DNA of 64,000 nucleotides from Mucilaginibacter sp. dw_454 (GTDB taxonomy: Bacteria; Bacteroidota; Bacteroidia; Sphingobacteriales; Sphingobacteriaceae). The DNA lies in NCBI RefSeq assembly GCF_018449775.1, contig NZ_JAAVVB010000007.1:186001-250000 (forward strand), in the 5' to 3' direction. The notes under the pieces were generated by a model that was not told where the DNA came from, did no database searches, and was given only the letters and a program-made list of their open reading frames with translations. Made by a program: the position numbers and the translations under genes. Below, piece by piece: positions 58,868 through 64,000 of this stretch (position 1 is the first letter of the stretch; each line of letters opens with the position of its first letter).

Positions 58868-59275
58868 TCGCGACTTTTCCATCCAGCTTTGCAGCAAGAT
58901 AACCGCCGAGATATTATCAACCAGTTCTTTGTTTTGCCGGGCTTTTTTACCCATACCGCTTTGCGCTATTACTGCCGATGCCATTTTAGAGGTAAAGCGT
59001 TCGTCAAGCATTTCGATGGGGATTTCAGGAAATGTCTTTTTCAAAAGATTAACAAAGCCCTTAACATGTATGGCCGACTGCGATGGTGTGTTATCCATCT
59101 GCTTAGGCTCGCCTACTATAAAGCGCTCTACCGGCTCGGCTTGCAGATATTTTTTCAAGAAATCGATGATGTGTAAAGGATGCACCGTATCTAACCCGGT
59201 AGCAATGATCTGCAAGGGATCTGTCACCGCTATGCCGATGCGTTTGGTGCCGTAATCGAAAGCTATGATACGCAT
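58862..59275 (-). CDS. ruvX: Pre-16S rRNA nuclease RuvX (YqgF)
   Basis: A 137-residue YqgF/RuvX from ATG 59275 (MRIIAFDYGTKRIGIAVTD); the longer frame to 59353 adds 26 non-homologous residues. RNase-H fold with catalytic Asp in AFDYGTKRIG, the Glu strand RFIVGEPKQMDNT, and the last acidic residue in ELVDNISAVILLQ; also LDERFTSKMA. It matures the 5' end of 16S rRNA and is distinct from the altered RNase-H-fold gene in the element. Confidence 0.94.
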   Translation of the reverse strand: MRIIAFDYGTKRIGIAVTDPLQIIATGLDTVHPLHIIDFLKKYLQAEPVERFIVGEPKQMDNTPSQSAIHVKGFVNLLKKTFPEIPIEMLDERFTSKMASAVIAQSGMGKKARQNKELVDNISAVILLQSWMEKSRP

Positions 59276-59443
59276 GGTGGTATGGTGTTTGGTGGGGCAA
59301 TGATCATTGGGGTAAAGATAGAGATTGTTTAAGAATGATGACAGGTATTCCACACAATCACATCATTCCCCACTACACAGACATAAAAGTTTCGCAGCCG
59401 ATTCGTCCTTGCATTTTAACTAACTATCAATTAGCTTTGTAAC

Positions 59444-59839
59444 ATGCTCAAAAGATATTCGGCGATGTTTATGGCAAAGGTGTACCTGGTTACAGCTTTG
59501 GGCTTCGCGCTGAATTTGCATTTCTGCGGTAAGGTGCTGGCCGGCGCCAGTATTATTGTGCCCGCTAAAAGCTGCGCAGTACCGTTGGCAGCCAGAAAAT
59601 GCTGCAAAGAAAAACAAGTCGACTTAAAAGTTAAAGACGCTCATCAAGGCGAGTCGCCTTCTTTAATGATGAAGCTGTTTGGCTTTGAGGTTTCTAAAAT
59701 CCCTTTTGGCGATTACGTACTATCGGCACAACAAGCGCTGCTGGACAAGCTGAACGCTAATCCGCCACCACCGCCGCCGCCTACCCCATCCTCGGGCAAG
59801 GCCGCGCAGTATATTAAAAACTGCTCACTCCGTATCTGA
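59444..59839 (+). CDS. HYC_CC_PP-type small exported protein
   Basis: A 131-residue protein with an N-terminal membrane/signal helix (MFMAKVYLVTALGFALNLHFCGK), a H-F-C motif, KCCKEK, and a poly-proline stretch (NPPPPPPPTPSS). The H(Y/F)C, CC and PP motifs define a small Bacteroidota family (recollection) often beside copper or metal genes. The next gene, 88 bp downstream, encodes a His/Met-rich barrel, supporting a metal connection. Confidence 0.78.
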   Translation: MLKRYSAMFMAKVYLVTALGFALNLHFCGKVLAGASIIVPAKSCAVPLAARKCCKEKQVDLKVKDAHQGESPSLMMKLFGFEVSKIPFGDYVLSAQQALLDKLNANPPPPPPPTPSSGKAAQYIKNCSLRI

Positions 59840-59926
59840 TTTAAATTCATCGTCCTGATTGTTGCATCAGCGGGATAATCCTGCTGTATGCCTGTTGTTT
59901 TTTACGATTAATTTTAATCAGCCCCA

Positions 59927-61312
59927 ATGAAAATCTTACCAATAATAACTACTGCTATATGCTTAGCTGCCGCGATACCGTTGTTCGCGCAGCAAACCAC
60001 AACCGATACTACCAAGCCTAAGAAACATACGCACCACATGAATGGCGTCGAAATGAACGATGACGACATGATGATGGACATGGGCGACATGAAGATGAAC
60101 AGTCAGTTTTCGCTCGATCTGCCCATGAACCGCGACGGCTCGGGCACCTCCTGGGTCCCTGATGAATCTCCGTCATACGCCTATATGATTAAAGGCAAGA
60201 AATGGACCACCATGATCCATGGCGACGTCTTTATCCGCTACAATAACCAGGATGCTTTCAAGGCGGGCAATCGCGGAGGCTCCAAGTTTGATGCACCCAG
60301 CATGATCATGGCCATGACCCAAACCAAGGTTGGCAACAACGGCTTGTTTGCTATCAACACCATGTTCTCTGCCGATCCGTTTTTGGTTGGTCCGGCGGGG
60401 TATCCGCTGCTCTACCAAACCGGTGAATCGTACAAAGGGCATAAACTGGTGGATACCCAACACCCGCATGATCTGTTTGCCGAGCTGAGCGTGGCCTATA
60501 CCCAGCGAATCGCTAAAGAGACAGATCTCTCAGCATCCTTCGGGTATCCCGGCGAGCCGGCACTTGGTCCGCCCGTGTTTATGCACCGCTTGTCTGCTAT
60601 GGACGACCCGGACGCGCCCCTGGGCCATCATTACCAGGATGCTACACACATTACCTTTGGTGTAGCCACATTGGGCTTTCGCTACCGCGATATTAAGCTT
60701 GAAGGTTCCATATTTACCGGCCGAGAGCCGGATGAGTTTAGGTATAATTTTGATGCCATGAGGTTTGATTCGTATTCGGCCAGAATATCTTACAATCCGT
60801 CGAAACAATGGGCGCTGCAGGTTTCTGATGGTTACATCCGCAGCCCGGAAGAGGCAGAACCTGCGCAAAACGTAAATCGCTTCACAGCATCTGCCATTAA
60901 TACTAAAATGCTGGGCGACGACAGCTACATTTCTACTACGCTGGTTTACGGGCAAAACCATTTCTTAAACAACGGTAAAACATTGCCATCTATCTTGCTG
61001 GAAAGCTCATTGCAACGCAGCCGTGCCGCTATTTATGGCAGATATGAATATGTTCAAAAAGATGCTGATGAGCTGGATATGGAAACCACATTCCCGGGTA
61101 ATCCAAATTTTAACATCAACGCCTTTACGTTGGGTACTAACTATATCATCAGCACGGTTAAAAACACCAACCTAACTTTGGGCATACAAGGAACAGTAGA
61201 CGTTTCGCCATTGCCATTGAAAAATTATTACGGCTCTGCACCGCTAAGTTTTGAGGTTTATCTGCGTATCAACCCATCACTGATGAAGATGAGCCATATG
61301 ATGGATATGTAG
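59927..61312 (+). CDS. His/Met-rich outer-membrane beta-barrel protein
   Basis: A 461-residue exported protein (signal MKILPIITTAICLAAAIPLFAQ). A metal-binding-like leader KPKKHTHHMNGVEMNDDDMMMDMGDMKM (about 32-60) is followed by a predicted barrel (GYPLLYQTGESYKGHKLVDTQHPHDLFAELSVAYTQ, FGYPGEPALGPPVFMHR, LGHHYQDATHITFGVATLGFRYRDIKLEGS). It ends KMSHMMDM. HPHD and LGHHYQDATHIT are conserved-looking His motifs. Likely takes part in copper or other metal handling at the outer membrane, together with the HYC_CC_PP protein. Confidence 0.75.
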   Translation: MKILPIITTAICLAAAIPLFAQQTTTDTTKPKKHTHHMNGVEMNDDDMMMDMGDMKMNSQFSLDLPMNRDGSGTSWVPDESPSYAYMIKGKKWTTMIHGDVFIRYNNQDAFKAGNRGGSKFDAPSMIMAMTQTKVGNNGLFAINTMFSADPFLVGPAGYPLLYQTGESYKGHKLVDTQHPHDLFAELSVAYTQRIAKETDLSASFGYPGEPALGPPVFMHRLSAMDDPDAPLGHHYQDATHITFGVATLGFRYRDIKLEGSIFTGREPDEFRYNFDAMRFDSYSARISYNPSKQWALQVSDGYIRSPEEAEPAQNVNRFTASAINTKMLGDDSYISTTLVYGQNHFLNNGKTLPSILLESSLQRSRAAIYGRYEYVQKDADELDMETTFPGNPNFNINAFTLGTNYIISTVKNTNLTLGIQGTVDVSPLPLKNYYGSAPLSFEVYLRINPSLMKMSHMMDM

Positions 61313-61420
61313 GCCAGATAGCGTAAAATTAAGGCGACGCGCCGATGCAAAGGAAACATTTTGCTGGTCGCGGCGTTTGTATCCTTACAATTTAGTTTAG
61401 TTTTGGATAAAAAATCGTTG

Positions 61421-63631
61421 ATGCGTCGCCTTAATCCTAAATACATCCGCCTGGCGGTTATTATAGCTGCTTCCTTATTCGTTATATTGCTTATCGGCGG
61501 GTACATTGCCTATACCAAACGTGAAAGCATCCTGCAACATGAAATCGCAAAAGCTAAAGAAAAAGCCAAACGTCAGTATCATCTCGACCTTGAAATAGGC
61601 TCTGCGCACTTTGCCGGCCTTACTACGGTTACCTGCTCTGATATTACTATAGTTCCAGAAAATCGCGATAGCTTATTAACTATTAAACACTTTGATGTAA
61701 GTATTAAATTGCTGCCTTTGCTGTTTGGCAACATCAAGCTGGCTAATGTGGATCTGTTAAACGGACACTTAAACCTCACAGATATTAAAGGCGTTAAAAA
61801 CTTTGATTTTTTGTTTAAAAAGAAAGCCGACTCAACACAGACGCATAACAAAGTCGATCTGAGTGAGCTATCAAACAACCTCATTAAACAGGTTTTATAT
61901 AAAATACCGGATAACCTGCTGATAAATAATTTTTTAGTCTCCTTTAAAAACGATAGCACGCAGCTTAAACTGCTTACCCAAACGGCTAAGATTGATGATG
62001 GCGATTTAACCTCGACTATCAAACTAAACGATACTGTTGCTACCTGGCATTTCTCTGGTACCATGCACCCCAGCGATAAACACATCGATGTTAAATTGTA
62101 TGCCGATAATGGCAAAGTAGAAATTCCGTTCATCGGTAAGCGTTTTAAGGCAAAGGTGAATTTCGATAATGTTACCATCAAGCTAAATGACGTTAAACAC
62201 CAGGATGGCGAAACCCAGATAGAAACTTATTGCAGCGTTCATAACCTGCTTATCAATCAACCGGGATTGGCTGCAAATGACATTGTTGTACCCGATGGAT
62301 CGATCGAAGCTAACTTTTTTGTTGGGTCGAACTATTTATCGCTGGATAGCTCGTCTGTTATCCATCTTAAAAAACTGAGCGCGCATCCCTTTATTAAATA
62401 CACGCTTAAGCCCGTTAAGATATATGAGTTTAAAGTAACTACCGGTTGGCAAAACGCGCAGGATCTTTTTGATTCATTCCCTAACGGGATGTTTGAATCG
62501 TTGGCGGGCATTAAGGTCGCTGGAAAGCTAAACTACTCGGCTAATTTTTATCTGAATAAAAACAACCCGGATAGCTTGCAGGTTGATTCGCGTATGGATA
62601 AGGATGCCGGTTTCAAGATCATTAGCTACGGCAAAACAGATTTGACCAAGCTAAACAAACCGTTTGTTTATACGCCATACGAAAATGACAAGCCGATGCC
62701 GTCGCACATGATCGGGCCGTCAAACCCGGATTATACACCGCTTGAGGATATATCACCATACCTGCGCAATGCGGTTATGACTGCAGAGGACCCGACCTTT
62801 TATAAAAACCATGGTTTTGTAGAAAAAGCTATTCGGGCTTCGGTTGTTACCGATATCAAAGAACATAAGTTTAAACGCGGCGGCAGTACAATTTCTATGC
62901 AGCTGGTTAAAAATTCGTTCCTTACCCGTAAGAAAACATTGAGCCGTAAGATTGAAGAGATCTTTATTGTTTGGCTGATAGAGAATAACAACATCATGAC
63001 CAAGGATCGCATGCTGGAGGTGTACTTCAACATCATTGAATGGGGTCCTGGTATTTACGGTATTGCCGAAGCCGCACGCTATTATTTTGGCGAAACGCCT
63101 GCCGAGCTAACCCTTGGTGAAAGTATTTACCTGGCCAGTATTGTACCGCGCCCTAAAGCCGGTTTGTATGCATTTTTGCCTGATGGCAGCCTGCGCCCGG
63201 GCCTGGAGAATTATTTTAACTCATTAGGCCGTATGATGATGGGCAAGGGTTTTGTACAGGCAGATAGCAGCTCGTACGGGTTTTATACCGTGCGCCTGAA
63301 AGAAAGTCAGCGCCGCCATGTGGCACCGGTTGATTCGGCCTCTGCTAACCGAATCCTGAATGCACCGGTTGATGATGATATAGATGCTGCATTACCAGTT
63401 ATAGAAGAGCCACAGCCAGAAAAGAAACCTAATTTCTTCCAGCGCTTGTTTGGTAAAAAAGATACCACACAGCAAAAAACAGATCAGATGCTGAAGGATG
63501 AGGAAGATCAGCGTATCAACGCGATAGATCCTACAGGTAAAACCAATAAACAGATTCGCCAGGAAAAACGCGCCATTAAAGACGATATCAAAGCCAAGCG
63601 CCAGGCACTAAAAGACCAGGGGAAACTATAA
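61421..63631 (+). CDS. AsmA-like protein fused to GT51 peptidoglycan transglycosylase
   Basis: A 736-residue protein from ATG 61421 (MRRLNPKYIRLAVIIAASLFVILLIGGYIAYT, membrane anchor); a longer start at 61361 is less likely. Residues about 60-330 resemble AsmA/DUF748 bridges (DITIVPENRDSLLTIKHFDVSIKLLPLLFGNIKLANVDLLNGHLNLTDIKG). Residues about 435-600 are a GT51 transglycosylase: YLRNAVMTAEDPTFYKNHGF (catalytic Glu of the EDxxFYxHxG motif; here EDPTFYKNHG), KFKRGGSTISMQLVKNSFL and IEWGPGIYGIAEAARYYFG. No transpeptidase domain. A basic Lys/Gln tail follows. An envelope enzyme with an unusual fusion. Confidence 0.88.
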   Translation: MRRLNPKYIRLAVIIAASLFVILLIGGYIAYTKRESILQHEIAKAKEKAKRQYHLDLEIGSAHFAGLTTVTCSDITIVPENRDSLLTIKHFDVSIKLLPLLFGNIKLANVDLLNGHLNLTDIKGVKNFDFLFKKKADSTQTHNKVDLSELSNNLIKQVLYKIPDNLLINNFLVSFKNDSTQLKLLTQTAKIDDGDLTSTIKLNDTVATWHFSGTMHPSDKHIDVKLYADNGKVEIPFIGKRFKAKVNFDNVTIKLNDVKHQDGETQIETYCSVHNLLINQPGLAANDIVVPDGSIEANFFVGSNYLSLDSSSVIHLKKLSAHPFIKYTLKPVKIYEFKVTTGWQNAQDLFDSFPNGMFESLAGIKVAGKLNYSANFYLNKNNPDSLQVDSRMDKDAGFKIISYGKTDLTKLNKPFVYTPYENDKPMPSHMIGPSNPDYTPLEDISPYLRNAVMTAEDPTFYKNHGFVEKAIRASVVTDIKEHKFKRGGSTISMQLVKNSFLTRKKTLSRKIEEIFIVWLIENNNIMTKDRMLEVYFNIIEWGPGIYGIAEAARYYFGETPAELTLGESIYLASIVPRPKAGLYAFLPDGSLRPGLENYFNSLGRMMMGKGFVQADSSSYGFYTVRLKESQRRHVAPVDSASANRILNAPVDDDIDAALPVIEEPQPEKKPNFFQRLFGKKDTTQQKTDQMLKDEEDQRINAIDPTGKTNKQIRQEKRAIKDDIKAKRQALKDQGKL

Positions 63632-63700
63632 TTACTTTATAACGATGCTAATATGTGTTTAAACATTTAATTTTGGCACAAATTAGATGTTAACACACAT

Positions 63701-64000
63701 ATGTCATTATTAGATAAATTAAACTGGCGCTATGCCACCAAAAAATTCGACGCCACTAAAAAACTAAGCGACGAACAACTACATACTTTATTAGATGCCG
63801 TACAGCTGGCGCCATCGTCTGCCGGTTTACAGGCTTACCGTGTTATTGTGGTTAGCGACCCACATGTTAAAGAACAGTTGCGCGAAGCCGCCCGCGGCCA
63901 GCAACAATTAACCACCGCATCGCACATATTGGTGTTTGCTGCCGAAACCGGTCTGGATAGCGCTTATGTAAAAAATTACATCGATCGTATCGCTCAAACC
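63701..64000 (+). CDS. Nitroreductase-family protein, N-terminal part
   Basis: 100 codons from ATG 63701 to the window edge: MSLLDKLNWRYATKKFDATKKLSDEQLHTLLDAVQLAPSSAGLQAYRVIVV, which carries the FMN-binding RYATKKFD and APSSAGLQ(P) motifs of NfsB-type NAD(P)H nitroreductases. The rest is outside the window. Confidence 0.93.
   Translation, partial: MSLLDKLNWRYATKKFDATKKLSDEQLHTLLDAVQLAPSSAGLQAYRVIVVSDPHVKEQLREAARGQQQLTTASHILVFAAETGLDSAYVKNYIDRIAQT

Noticed and set aside
1..64000. CRISPR arrays, rRNA or tRNA genes
   Set aside because: No regularly spaced direct repeats and no cloverleaf or rRNA-like sequence was noticed while reading; a tRNAscan or Infernal run would be needed for certainty.

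Overview
The window looks like chromosome from a Bacteroidota bacterium of the Sphingobacteriaceae type (Mucilaginibacter/Pedobacter-like). The evidence is gliding/type IX secretion genes (gldH, PorP/SprF, a T9SS type-B sorting domain), a RicT/PSP1 protein next to holB and gldH, an HYC_CC_PP-type small protein, many lipoproteins, and promoter elements of the Bacteroidota form TAnnTTTG. Genus is an inference from gene content only.

Left flank (1-20798), ordinary chromosome: divergent nadB (partial)/nadA, a secreted DNA/RNA endonuclease lipoprotein, thiL, rmuC, an HxlR regulator divergent from an aldo/keto reductase, the gldH-ricT-holB run, an OmpA lipoprotein, an amino-acid permease, a type IX secretion locus (three secreted Ig/adhesion-like proteins plus PorP/SprF), a lipoprotein, an FkbM methyltransferase, and the 3' part of comM.

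Centre (20802-45709): a 24.9-kb integrative element that splits comM. Joining the two comM pieces at a shared ACA restores an uninterrupted 514-codon gene with the conserved MNPCPCGYYN stretch, so both ends are fixed to about 3 bp. A large serine recombinase lies at the right edge and its last three sense codons and stop are host comM sequence. At the left edge is a small HTH protein. When the ends are joined as in an excised circle, recombinase and HTH reading frames become one open frame, so attP lies inside a recombinase-HTH ORF. In between are: cargo for surface glycans (O-antigen-ligase-like polymerase, an Alg9/PIG-B-like and a PIG-V-like GT-C glycosyltransferase, a transglutaminase/discoidin lipoprotein, a sugar-binding lipoprotein); an XRE regulator with a 26-bp palindromic operator; two TraG/HerA-like DNA-translocation ATPases with small partners but no relaxase; a GC-rich hairpin-rich non-coding stretch; an AT-rich methyltransferase; a second serine recombinase with no normal start codon, preceded by interlocking inverted repeats; a two-gene operon pairing a proteasome-like Ntn hydrolase with a TIR-domain protein (the best candidate for an undescribed defence system here); and a small HTH/unknown/RNase-H-fold run ahead of the integrating recombinase.

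Right flank (45710-64000), ordinary chromosome: the 5' part of comM, an SDR oxidoreductase with a TetR regulator and paired operators, a DUF4038 glycosidase, an M1 peptidase, a VapBC-type toxin-antitoxin pair, ffh, envelope genes (DUF3078, two glucosaminidases), an O-methyltransferase, ruvX, a metal-related pair (HYC_CC_PP protein and His/Met-rich barrel), an AsmA-like/GT51 fusion, and the start of a nitroreductase gene.
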